From Lolium rigidum (lineage: Eukaryota > Streptophyta > Magnoliopsida > Poales > Poaceae), in assembly GCF_022539505.1 (NCBI RefSeq), contig NC_061510.1:226570043-226634042 (forward strand): a DNA stretch of 64,000 nucleotides, written 5' to 3'. This document shows, one piece after another, positions 24,072 through 35,646 of this stretch (position 1 is its first letter; each line of letters starts with the position of its first letter). Below the pieces are notes generated by a model, which was not told where the DNA came from, searched no databases, and saw nothing but the letters and a program-made list of their open reading frames with translations. The position numbers were made by a program, and so were the translations under genes.

Positions 24072-25678
24072 TGATACGTCTCCGACGTATCGATAATTTC
24101 TTATGTTCCATGCCACATTATTGATGATATCTACATGTTTTATGCACACTTTATGTCATATTCGTGCATTTTCTGGAACTAACCTATTAACAAGATGCCG
24201 AAGAGCCGATTCGTCGTTTTCTGCTGTTTTTGGTTTCGGAAATCCTAGTAACGAAATATTCTCGAATTGGACGAAATCAACGCCCGGGGTCCTATTTTGC
24301 CACGAAGCTTCCGGAAGACCGAAGGGGAGTCGAAGTGGGGCCACGAGGCGCCGCCACACTAGGGCGGCGCGGCCTAGGTCTTGGCCGCGCCGGCCTGGCG
24401 TGTGGGGCCCTCGTGTGGCCCCCGCGTTGCCCTTCCGCCTACTTAAAGCCTCCGTCGCGAAACCCCCGCACCGAGAGCCACGATACGGAAAACCTTACTG
24501 AGACGCCGCCGCCGCCAATCCCATCCCGGGGATTCTGGAGATCTCCTCCGGCACCCTGCCGGAGAGGGGATTCATCTCCCGGAGGACTCTTCACCGCCAT
24601 GGTCGCCTCCGGATTGATGAGTGAGTAGTTCACCCCTGGACTATGGGTCCATAGCAGTAGCTAGATGGTTGTCTTCTCCTCATTGTGCTTCATTGTTGGA
24701 TCTTGTGAGCTGCCTAACATGATCAAGATCATCTATCCGTAATACTATATGTTGTGTTTGTCGGGATCCGATGGATAGAGAATACTATGTTATGATAATT
24801 ATCAAGTTATTACCTATGTGTTGTTTATGATCTTGCATGCTCTCCGTTATTAGTAGAGGCTCGGCCAAGTTTTTGCTCTTAACTCTAAGAGGGAGTATTT
24901 ATGCTCGATAGTGGGTTCATGCCTCCACCGAATGCGGGACGGTGCTGGAAGGTTCTAAGGTTGTGGATGTGCTTGTTGCCACTAGGGATAAAACATTGAT
25001 GCTATGTCTAAGGATGTATTTATTGATTACATTACGCACCATACTTAATGCAATTGTCTCGTTGTTTTGCAACTTAATACTCGGAAGGGGTTCGGACGAT
25101 AACCTCGAAGGTGGACTTTTTAGGCATAGATGCATGCTGGATAGCGGTCTATGTACTTTGTCGTAATGCCCAATTAAAGCTCACTATATTTATCATGTCA
25201 TGTATGTGCATTGTTATGCCCTCTCTATTTGTCAATTGCCCGACTGTAATTTGTTCACCCAACATGCTTTTATCTTATGGGAGAGACACCTCTAGTGAAC
25301 TGTGGACCCCGGTCCATTCTTTTATACTCGAAATACAAATCTGTCTGCAATACTTGTTCTTTACTGTTTTCTTGCAAACAATCATCTTCCACACAATACG
25401 ATTAATCCTTTGTTACAAAGCAAGCCGGTGAGATTGACAACCTCACTCTGTTTCGTTGGGGCAAAGTACTTTGGTTGTGTTGTGCAGGTTCCACGTTGGC
25501 GCCGGAATCCCTGGTGTTGCGCCGCATTACATTCCGCCACCATCAACCTTCAACGTGCTTCTTGGCTCCTCCTGGTTCGATAAACCTTGGTTTCTTTCAC
25601 GAGGGAAAACTTGCTACTCGTCCGCATCACACCTTCCTCTTGGGGTTCCCAACGGACGTGTGTCAACTGCACGCATCA
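24072..25678 (+). repeat. 5' LTR of element D
   Basis: It is 1607 bp, starts TGATACGTCTCCGACG and ends CACGCATCA. It is close to the LTRs of C and B. Confidence 0.93.
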
Positions 25679-25689
25679 AGCTCTTTTTC

Positions 25690-25707
25690 TGGCGCCGTTG
25701 CCGGGGA
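25690..25707 (+). other. Primer binding site of element D (tRNA-Asp)
   Basis: TGGCGCCGTTGCCGGGGA is a full 18-base complement of the tRNA-Asp 3' end, 11 bases after the LTR. Confidence 0.94.
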
Positions 25708-25913
25708 GATCAAGATACGCTGCAAGGGGAGTCTCCACTTCCCAATCTATTTACTTTGTTTTTGTCTTGCTTTATTTTATTTACTACTTTGTTTGCTGCA
25801 TTATATCAAAACACAAAAAAATTAGTTGCTAGCTTTACTTTATTTACTGTCTTGCTTTCTATATCAAAAACACAAAAAAATTAGTTACTTGCATTTACTT
25901 TACTTATTTCAAC

Positions 25914-26567
25914 ATGTTTCCTTTTAATTTTACCGTAAAAGACATACCGGTAGGACGTGGGTCTATAGTTGGGAGAAACAATATAGAAGAATTTTTCAAT
26001 CATGTTAGTACCGTTGAAGATTTTGAAGATAGACACTTGGTAGAACTTGCTCCTACTTATGAAATTGCTGCTGCTGCTTTAGTTCGCGTGTTGGAAACTA
26101 AAAATTTTAATCTCAATCCTATAATCCAACACATGTTTCTTACACTCGGTGATATGGAAGAAGGGGAAAAGAAAGATTTTGTTTTAGAAACCCTTCTTAG
26201 AGAATTTGGTGGTTTAGCAAGAGAGGCTAGAAAGGTCTTTAGTAAATATAAGATGCTTGGTTCTTATACCAATTTTGCTAGTATCCTTGAAAAGATGGAC
26301 ATGGAGAGAATAAGGTACACTAATAACATTAATGATGGTGGGGAGATCAAAGCACCAATACCATGTAAGCTCCTAGCAATGAATGAAGCGCTAGAAAATA
26401 ACTATGCTTGGCTTGTTCCTGAAAATTTGTTTGATGAGAGTAGCAAGCCCAAGACTAATGAAAAAGGAGCCGCTGAAACTTATGTATCCAATATACTATG
26501 CATGGTTGAGAAAACCCCCAACACCTCTGGTTATGATATCGATGCCTCACCTCTCGATAACACTTGA
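25914..26567 (+). CDS. Intact ORF of unknown function in place of gag (element D)
   Basis: It encodes 217 residues with no interruption. The ATG at 25914 is the first after the leader, where gag starts in C. I recognise no Gag, protease, transposase or host domain. The product is rich in charged residues and looks helical and soluble (VEDFEDRHLVELAPTY; LETLLREFGGLAREARKVF; FASILEKMDMERIRY). It has no membrane segment, signal peptide or zinc knuckle. The last residues (YDIDASPLDNT) match the ends of the frames in B and C, and the sequence after the stop is shared, so a different coding module was joined at a conserved 3' junction. It could be a highly diverged Gag, a captured host fragment, or an accessory protein. 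An open frame beside decayed neighbours hints at recent activity or constraint. Confidence 0.75.
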   Translation: MFPFNFTVKDIPVGRGSIVGRNNIEEFFNHVSTVEDFEDRHLVELAPTYEIAAAALVRVLETKNFNLNPIIQHMFLTLGDMEEGEKKDFVLETLLREFGGLAREARKVFSKYKMLGSYTNFASILEKMDMERIRYTNNINDGGEIKAPIPCKLLAMNEALENNYAWLVPENLFDESSKPKTNEKGAAETYVSNILCMVEKTPNTSGYDIDASPLDNT

Positions 26568-29158
26568 TATACACTTTCTGCGCCTAGCTGAAAGGCGTTA
26601 AAGAAAAGCGCTTATGGGAGACAACCCATGTTTTTATTACAGTATTTTTGTTTTATATTTGAGTCTTGGAAGTTGTTTACTACTGTAGCAACCTCTCCTT
26701 ATCTTAGTTTTATGTTTTGTTGTGCCAAGTAAAGTCTTTGATAGTAAAGTGAATACTAGATTTGGATTACTGCGCGTAAACAGATTTCTTTGTCTGTCAC
26801 GAATCTGGGTCTAATTCTCTCGTAGGTAACTCAGAAAATTATGCCAATTTACGTGAGTGATCCTCAGATATGTACGCAACTTTCATTCAATTTGGGCATT
26901 TTAATTTGAGCAAGTCTGGTGCCTCAATAAAATCCATCTTTACGGATCTGTTCTGTTTTGACAGATTCTGCCTTTTATTTCGCATTGCCTCTTTTGCTAT
27001 GTTGGATGAATTTCTTTGATCCATTAATGTCCAGTAGCTTTATGCAATGTCCAGAAGTGTTAAGAATGATTGTGTCACCTCTGAGCATGCTAATTTTTAT
27101 TGTCCACTAACCCTCTAGTGAGTTGTTTCGAGTTTGGTGTGGAGGAAGTTTTCAAGGATCAAGAGAGGAGTATGATACAATATGATCAAGGAGAGTGAAA
27201 GCTCTAAGCTTGGGGATGCCCCGGTGGTTCACCCCTGCATATTTTAAGAAGACTCAAGCGTCTAAGCTTGGGGATGCCCAAGGCATCCCCTTCTTCATCG
27301 ACAACATTATCAGGTTCCTCCCCCGAAACTATATTTTTATTCCGTCACATCTTATGTACTTTGCTTGGAGCGTCGGTTTGTTTTTGTTTTTGTTTTGTTT
27401 GAATAAAATGGATCCTAGCCTTCATCTGTATGGGAGAGAGACACGCTCCGCTGTAGCATATGGACAAGTATGTCCTTAGGCTTTACTCATAGTATTCATG
27501 GCGAAGTTTCTTCTTCGTTAAATTGTTATATGGTTGGAATTGGAAAATGCTACATGTAGTAATTCTAAAATATCTTGAATAATTTGATACTTGGCAATTG
27601 TTGTGCTCATGTTTAAGCTCTTGCATCATATACTTTGCACCCATTAATGAAGAAACACCTAGAGCTTGCTAATTTGGTTTGCATATTTGGTCTCTCTAAA
27701 GTCTAGATAATTTCTAGTATTGAGTTTTGAACAACAAGGAAGACGGTGTAGAGTCTTATAACGTTTACAATATGTATTTTATGTGAGTTTTGCTGCACCG
27801 TTCATCCTTGTGTTTGTTTCAAATAACCTTGCTAGCCTAAACCTTGTATCGAGAGGGAATACTTCTCATGCATCCAAAATCCTTGAGCCAACCACTATGC
27901 CATTTGTGTCCACCATACCTACCTACTACATGGTATTTCTCCGCCATTCCAAAGTAAATTGCTTGAGTGCTACCTTTAAAATTTCCATCATTCACCTTTG
28001 CAATATATAGCTCATGGGACAAATAGCTTAAAAACTGTTGTGGTATTGAATATGTACTTATGCACTTTATCTCTTATTAAGTTGCTTGTTGTGCGATAAC
28101 CATGTTTCTGGGGACGCCATCAACTATTCTTTGTTGAATATCATGTGAGTTGCTATGCATGTCCGTCTTGTCCGAAGTATAGAGATCTACCACCTTAATG
28201 GTTGGAGCATGCATATTGTTAGAGAAGAACATTGGGCCGCTAACTAAAGCCATGATTCATGGTGGAAGTTTCAGTTTTGGACATATATCCTCAATCTCAT
28301 ATGAGAATAATAATTGTTGCTACATGCTTATGCATTAAAGAGGAGTCCATTATCTGTTGTCCATGTTGTCCCGGTATGGATGTCTAAGTTGAGAGTAATC
28401 AAAAGCGAGAAATCCAAAATGCGAGCTTTCTCCTTAGACCTTTGTACAGGCGGCATGGAGGTACCCCATTGTGACACTTGGTTAAAACATGTGTATTGCA
28501 ATGATCCGGTAGTCCAAGCTAATTAGGACAAGGTGCGGGAACTATTAGTATACTATGCATGAGGCTTGCAACTTGTAAGATATAATTTACATAACTCGTA
28601 TGCTTTATTACTACCGTTGACAAAATTGTTTCATGTTTTCAAAATAAAAGCTCTAGCACAAATATAGCAATCGATGCTTTCCTCTTTGAAGGACCATTCT
28701 TTTTACTTTTATGTTGAGTCAGTTCACCTATCTCTCTCCACCTCAAGAAGCAAACACTTGTGTGAACTGTGCATTGATTCCTACATACTTGCATATTGCA
28801 CTTGATATATTACTCTATGTTGACAATTATCCATGAGATATACATGTTATAAGTTGAAAGTAACCGCTGAAACTTAATCTTCCTTTGTGTTGCTTCAATA
28901 CCTCTACTTTGATTTATTGCTTTATGAGTTAACTCTTATGCAAGACTTATTGATGCTTGTCTTGAAGTACTATTCATGAAAAGTCTTTTCTTTATGATTC
29001 ACTTGTTTACTCATGTCATTACCATTGTTTTGATCGCTGCATTCATTACATATGTTTACAAATAGTATGATCAAGGTTATGATGGCATGTCACTTCAGAA
29101 ATTATCTTTGTTATCGTTTTACCCGCTTCGTGACGAGAAGAACTAAGCTTGGGGATGC
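26568..29158 (+). other. 3' noncoding internal region of element D
   Basis: It is colinear with the same part of C. Features are a post-stop stem-loop (26580-26613), a perfect 9-bp-arm hairpin (27270-27290), and TAAGCTTGGGGATGC at 27205, 27263 and 29144. The last abuts the 3' LTR exactly and is the likely polypurine tract. No coding frame is supported. Confidence 0.8.
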
Positions 29159-29807
29159 TGATACGTCTCCGACGTATCGATAATTTCTTATGTTCCATGC
29201 CACATTATTGATGATATCTACATGTTTTATGCACACTTTATGTCATATTCGTGCATTTTCTGGAACTAACCTATTAACAAGATGCCGAAGAGCCGCTTGT
29301 CGTTTTCTGCTGTTTTTGGTTTCAGAAATCCTAGTAACGAAATATTCTCGGAATTGGACGAAATCAACGCCCAGGGTCCTATTTTGCCACGAAGCTTCCA
29401 GAAGACCGAAGGAGAGTCGAAGTGGGGCCACGAGGCGCCGCCACACTAGGGCGGCGCGGCCTAGGTCTTGGCCGCGCCAGCCTGGCGTGTGGGGCCCTCG
29501 TGTGGCCCCCCGCGTTGCCCTTCCGCCTACTTAAAGCCTCCGTTGCGAAACCCCCAGTACCGAGAGCCACGATACGGAAAACCTTACTGAGACGCCGCCG
29601 CCGCCAATCCCATCTCGGGGGATTCTGGAGATCTCCTCCGGCACCCTGCCGGAGAGGGGATTCATCTCCCGGAGGACTCTTCACCGCCAAGGTCGCCTCC
29701 GGAGTGATGAGTGAGTAGTTCACCCCTGGACTATGGGTCCATAGCAGTAGCTAGATGGTTGTCTTCTCCTCATTGTGCTTCATTGTTGGATCTTGTGAGC
29801 TGCCTAA
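29159..29807 (+). repeat. 3' LTR of element D (truncated by E)
   Basis: The first 649 bp match the 5' LTR. It breaks after GAGCTGCCTAA, where the intact LTR continues CATGATCAAG. The missing part is not found elsewhere in the window. Confidence 0.9.
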
Positions 29808-31463
29808 TGATGTCTACGGGAGCTTCTATTCTTGTAGACAGTGTTGGGCCTCCAAGAGCAGAGGTTTGTAGAACAGCAGCAAGTTTCCCTTAAGTGGATC
29901 ACCCAAGGTTTATCGATCTCGGGGAGGAAGAGGTCAAAGATATCCCTCTCATGCAACCCTGCAACAACAAAGCAAGAAGTCTCTTGTGTCCCCAACACAC
30001 CTAATATGTGCACTAGTTCGGCGAAGAGATAGTGAAATACGGGTGGTATGAATAAGTATGAGCAGATAGTAACGCAGCGAGTAGTAACGCGAGTAAAACA
30101 AGTAAACAAGCGAGCGATAGCGATATTTAGGAACAAGGCCTAGGGATTACACTTTCACTAGTGGACACTCTCAACATTGATCACATAACGAATAGATAAA
30201 TGCATACTCTACACTCTCTTGTTGGATGATGAACACATTGCGTAGGATTACACGAACCCTCAATGCCGGAGTGAACAAGCTCCACAATTCAATGTTCATA
30301 TTTAAATAACCTTAGAGTGCGTGAAAGATCAACACGACTAAACCAAGTACTAACATAGCATGCACACTGTCACCTTCACACCATGTAGTAGGAATAGATC
30401 ACATCAATACCATCATAGCAATAGTTAACTTCATAATCTACAAGAGATCACAATCATAGCCTACGCCAAGTACTAACACGGATGCACACACTGTCACCAT
30501 TACACCGTGCAGGAGGAATAAACTACTTTAATAACATCACTAGAGTAGCACATAGATAAATTGTGATACAAAACACATTGCAATCATAAAGAGATATAAA
30601 TAAGCACTTCACTATGCCATTCATAACATTGAATAAGTATTCTGTGAAATATAGCCTAAGAGACCCACACGGTGCACACACTGTCACCTTTACACACGTG
30701 GGACAAGGAGTCTCCGGAGATCACATAAGTAAAACCCACTTGACTAGCATAATGACATCTAGATTACAAGCATCATCATATGAATCTCAATCATGTAAGG
30801 CAGCTCATGAGATTATTGTATTGAAGTACATAGGAGAGAGATTAACCACATAGCTACCGGTACAGCCCCGAGCCTCGATGGAGAACTACTCCCTCCTCAT
30901 GGGAGACAAGCAGCGTTGATGAAGATGGCGGTGGTGTCGATGGAGGAGCCTTCCGGGGCACTTCCCCGTCCCGGCGGCGTGCCGGAACGGAGACTCCCGT
31001 CCCCCGGATCTTGGCTTCGCGATGGCGGCGGCTCCGGAAGGTTTCTCGTACCGTGGCTTTTCCGTATCGAGGTTTTAGGTCCGGGACCTTTATATAGGCG
31101 AAGAGGCGGCGTCGGAAGGTCAACGGGGCGACGACACCATAGGGGGCGCGGGCCACCCCAGGCCGCGCCGGCCTATGGTCTGGTGGGCCTGTGCCCCCTC
31201 TCTGGCGGCTCTCGGGTGTTCTGGATGCTTCCGGGCAAAATAGGAACCTGGGCGTTGATTTCGTCCAATTCCGAGAATATTTCTTTACTAGGATTTCTGA
31301 AACCAAAAACAGCGAGAAAACAGCAACCGGCCCTTCGGCATCTCGTCAATAGGTTAGTTCCGGAAAACGCATAAATATGACATAAAGTGTGCATAAAACA
31401 TGTAGATATCATCAATAATGTGGCATGGAACATAAGAAATTATCGATACGTCGCGGACGTATC
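29808..31463 (-). repeat. 3' LTR of element E
   Basis: About 1.66 kb. On the minus strand it starts GATACGTCCGCGACGTATC (leading TG degraded) and ends CCCGTAGACATCA. A TATA box (TATATAAA, minus) lies at 31089-31096 next to a GC-rich segment. The interior has several imperfect repeats around ACAGTGTG (30360-30690). Confidence 0.85.
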
Positions 31464-34058
31464 GCATCCCCAAGCTTAGTTCTCGCTCGTCCCGAGCGGT
31501 AAACGATAAACAAAGATAATTTCTGGAGTGACATGCCATCATAAACTTGATCATATTGTAAACATATGTAATGAATGCAGCGATCAAAACAATGGTAATG
31601 ACATGAGTAAACAAATGAATCATAAAGCAAAGACTTTTCATGAATAGTACTTCAAGACAAGCATCAATAAGTCTTGCATAAGAGTTAACTCATAAAGCAA
31701 TAAATTCATAGTAAAGGTATTGAAGCAACACAAAGGAAGATTAAGTTTCAGCGGTTGCTTTCAACTTATAACATGTATATCTCATGGATAATTGTCAACA
31801 TAGAGTAATATAATAAGTGCAATATGCAAGTATGTAGGAATCAATGCACAGTTCACACAAGTGTTTGCTTCTTGAGGTGGAGAGAAATAGGTGAACTGAC
31901 TCAACATAAAAGTAAAAAGAATGGTCCTTCAAAGAGGAAAAGCATTGATTGCTATATTTGTGCTAGAGCTTTTATTTTGAAAACATGAAACAATTTTGTC
32001 AACGGTAGTAATAAAGCATATGAGTTATGTAAATTATATCTTACAAGTTGCAAGCCTCATGCATAGTATACTAATAGTGCCCGCACCTTGTCCTAATTAG
32101 CTTGGACTACCGGGATCATCGCAATACACATGTTTTAACCAAGTGTCACAAAGGGGTACCTCCATGCCGCTCGTACAAAGGTCTAAGGAGAAAGCTCGCA
32201 TTTTGGATTTCTCGCTTTTGATTATTCTCAACTTAGACATCCATACCGGGACAACATGGACAACAGATAATGGACTCCTCTTTAATGCATAAGCATGTAG
32301 CAACAATTAGTGTTCTCCTATGAGATTGAGGATATATGTCCAAAACTGAAACTTCCACCATGATTCATGGCTTTAGTTAGCGGCCCAATGTTCTTCTCTA
32401 ACAATATGCATGCTCCAACCATTAAGGTGGTAGATCTCTCTTACTTCAGACAAGACGGACATGCATAGCAACTCACATGATATTCAACAAAGAATAGTTG
32501 ATGGCGTCCCCACAAGCATGGTTATCGCACAACAAGCAACTTAATAAGAGATAAAGTGCATAAGTACATATTCAATACCACAATAGTTTTTAAGCTATTT
32601 GTCCCATGAGCTATATATTGTAAAGGCGAATGATGGAAATTTTAAAGGTAGCACTCAAGCAATTTACTTTGGAATGGCGGAGAAATACCATGTAGTAGGT
32701 AGGTATGGTGGACACAAATGGCATAGTGGTTGGCTCAAGGATTTTGGATGCATGAGAAGTATTCCCTCTCGATACAAGGTTTAGGCTAGCAAGGTTATTT
32801 GAGACAAACACAAGGATGAACCGGTGCAGCAAAACTTACATAAAAGACATATTGTAAACATTATAAAACTCTACACCGTCTTCCTTGTTGTTCAAACTCA
32901 ATACTAGAAATTATCTAGACCTTAGAGAGACCAATTATGCAAACCAAATTTTAGCAAGCTCTATGTATTTCTTCATTAATAGGTGCAAAGTATATGATGC
33001 AAGATCTTAAACATGAGCACAACAATTGCCAAGTATCACATTATCCAAGACATTTTACCAATTACTACATGTAGCATTTTTCGTTTCCAACCATATAACA
33101 ATGAATGAAGCAGTTTTCAACTCCGCCATGAACACTAAAAGATAAGGCGAAGAACACAAGTGTTCATATGAACCAGCAGAGCGTGTCTCTCTCCCACAAA
33201 ATGAATGCTAGGATCCAATTTTATTCAAACAAAAACAAAAACAAAAACAAACAGACGCTCCAAGTAAAGTACATAAGATGTGACCGAATAAAAATATAGT
33301 TTCAAGAGAAGGAACTCGATAATTTGTCGATGAAGAAGGGGATGCCTTGGGCATCCCCAAGCTTAGATGCTTGAGTCTTCTTGAAATATGCAGGGATTAA
33401 CCACCGGGCATCCCCAAGCTTAGAGCTTTCACTCTCCTTGATCATATTGTATCATACTCCTCTCTTGATCCTTGAAAACTTCCTCCACACCAAACTCGAA
33501 ACAACTCATTAGAGGGTTAGTGGACAATAAAAATTAACATGTTCAGAGGTGACACAATCATCCTTAACACTTCCGGACATTGCATAAAGCTACTGGACAT
33601 TAATGGATCAAAGAAATTCATCCAACATAGCAAAAGAGGCAATGCGAAATAAAAGGCAGAATCTGTCAAAACAGAACGAGTCCGTAAAGATGGATTTTAT
33701 TGAGGCACCGGACTTGCTCAAATGAAAATTCCCAAATTGAATGAAAGTTGCGTACATATCTGAGGATCACTCACGTAAATTGGCTTAATTTTCTGAGTTA
33801 CCTACAGAGAATTAGACCCAGATTCGTGACAAGCAAAGAAATCTGTTTACGCGCAGTAATCCAAATCTAGTATGAACCTTACTATCAAAGACTTTACTTG
33901 GCACAACAATGCATAAAACTAAGATAAGAAGAGGTTGCTACAGTAGTAACAACTTCCAAGACTCAAATATAAAATAAAAGTACTGTAGTAAAAATAAACA
34001 CATGGGTTATCTCCCAAGAAGTTCTTTCTTTATAGCCATTAAGATGAGCTCAGCAGTT
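31464..34058 (-). other. 3' noncoding internal region of element E
   Basis: It is colinear with those of B, C and D. TAAGCTTGGGGATGC motifs (minus) lie at 31464-31478, 33351-33365 and 33408-33422; the first abuts the LTR. The perfect 9-bp-arm hairpin is at 33338-33358. A stem-loop of the form TGGG-6 nt-CCCA is retained near 34005. No coding frame. Confidence 0.75.
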
Positions 34059-34645
34059 TTAATGATGCACTCGCAAGAAATAGTATTTGAAGCAAAAGAG
34101 AGCATCAAGAGGCAAATTCAAAACACATTTAAATCTAACATGCTTCCTATGCATAGGAATCTTGTAAATAAACAAGTTCATGAAGAGCAAAGTAACAAGC
34201 ATAGGAAGATAAAACAAGTGTAGCTTCAAAAATTTCAGCACATAGAGAGGCATTTTAGTAACATGAAAATTTCTACAACCATATTTTCCTCTCTCATAAT
34301 AACTTTCAGTAGCATCATGAGCAAACTCAACAATATAACTATCACATAAAGCATCCTTATCATGAGTCTCATGCATAAAATTATTACTCTCCACATAGGC
34401 ATAATCAATTTTATTAGTAATAGTGGGAGCAAATTCAACAAAGTAGCTATCATTATTATTCTCATCATCAAATATAGGAGGCATATTGTAATCATAATCA
34501 AATTTATCCTCCATAACAGGTGGTAACAAAAGACTACTATCATTATAATCATCATATATGGGAGGCAAAGTATCATCAAAGTAAATTTTCTCCTCAATGC
34601 TTGGGGGACTAAAAAGATCGTGAAAACCAGCTTCCCCAAGCTTAG
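34059..34645 (-). pseudogene. Acidic post-protease coding region of element E
   Basis: About 195 codons are open from the N gap to a stop at 34059. The N-terminal part is very acidic and tyrosine-rich (SIEEKIYFDDTLPPIYDDY; FDYDYNMPPIFDDENNND). It is followed by a hydrophobic C-terminal part (FYLPMLVTLLFMNLFIYKI), probably membrane-associated if made. Similar frames occur downstream of protease in large grass Gypsy elements, to my knowledge without an assigned function. The start is hidden by the gap. Confidence 0.6.
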
Positions 34646-34745
34646 NNNNNNNNNNNNNNNNNNNNNNNNNNNNNNNNNNNNNNNNNNNNNNNNNNNNNNN
34701 NNNNNNNNNNNNNNNNNNNNNNNNNNNNNNNNNNNNNNNNNNNNN
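34646..34745. other. Assembly gap of exactly 100 N
   Basis: A run of exactly 100 N is the usual placeholder for a gap of unknown size. Sequence on the left belongs to the 3' half of one Gypsy element and sequence on the right to the 5' half of another with unrelated LTR. Confidence 0.98.
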
Positions 34746-34747
34746 GG

Positions 34748-35621
34748 ACAATCAATAGTTCCCACTTTGATAGTTCTCACATTAGAAATTGTATTAACTC
34801 CACATACTTTATCAATCCTCTTGGGAAAATAAACAGTATGCTCCTTGTCATCAACATTGAAAGTAACTTTTCCTTTATTGCAATCAATAACAGCCCCTGG
34901 CGGTGTTAAGAAAAGGTCTCCCAAGAATAATAGACATATTATCATCTTCAGGCATTTCCAACACAACAAAATCAGTTAATATTAAGCAATTATTAGTAAC
35001 TTGAACAGGAACATCCTCACATATACCAATAGGAATAGCAGTAGATTTATCAGCCATTTGCAAAGATATATCAGTTGGTATCAACTTATCTAAATAAAGT
35101 CTCTTATAAAGGGAAAAAGGCATAACACTAACACCTTCTCCCAAATCACATAGAGCAGTTCTAACATAATTGTTCTTGATAGAACAAGGAATAGTCGGTA
35201 TACCTGGGTCGCCAAGCTTCTTTGGAACTTTGCCATTGAAAGAGTAATTAGCAAGCATAGTGGAAATCTCCTCATTAGGAATTTTCCTTTTGTTAGAGAC
35301 AATATCTTTCATATACTTTGAATAAGGAGGCAATTTAATAGCATCAATCAAAGGGATTTGCAGGAATAAAGGTTTCATCCAATCACAAAATTTATTATAG
35401 TGTTCTTCTTCCTTTGATTTTAGTTTCTTAGTAGGAAAAGGCATTTGCTTTTGAACCCAAGGTTCTCTTTCATTACCATGTTTCTTAGCAATAAAATCTT
35501 CTTTAGTATACTTTTTATTTTTAGCATGCTTTTCAGGTTCTTCTCCAACCTCTTCTTTATCAGAAGCATCATTCTTATCATTATCTTTATCATCGTCATT
35601 ACCACTTTCGGTTTCAGACAT
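34748..35621 (-). pseudogene. Gypsy aspartic protease region (element E')
   Basis: A lysine/glutamate-rich start (MSETESGNDDDKDNDKND) leads into a conserved block and then the protease. The active-site triad is D-L-G in CDLGEGVSVMPFSLYKRL; relatives usually have A where this has E. The flap and C-terminal motif ILGRPFLNTA follow, then a frameshift near 34905 moves the rest (VDDKEHTVYFPKRIDK) to another frame up to the gap. It would cleave the Gag-Pol polyprotein. Reverse transcriptase is not seen. Confidence 0.87.
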
Positions 35622-35646
35622 CGAAATAGAAATACTATTAGGATCA

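Larger units (their letters stand above)
24072..29807 (+). mobile_element. Non-autonomous Gypsy retrotransposon D
   Basis: The parts are 5' LTR (24072-25678), an exact tRNA-Asp primer site, leader, one intact ORF of unknown family, 3' noncoding region and the first 649 bp of the 3' LTR, where element E cuts it. LTR, leader, tail and polypurine tract match element C, but gag is replaced by a different ORF. The left flank is GAGAT; the right flank is lost, so no duplication can be checked. Confidence 0.9.
29808..34645 (-). mobile_element. Gypsy element E, 3' half
   Basis: From left to right on the plus strand this holds a 3' LTR (29808-31463), a polypurine-like tract, a 3' noncoding region homologous to B, C and D, and an acidic coding region that runs into the N gap. 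It inserted in the 3' LTR of D. The first ~260 bp of its LTR match the B/C/D LTRs; the rest is different. The 5' half is not seen: the half-element beyond the gap has an unrelated LTR. Confidence 0.75.
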
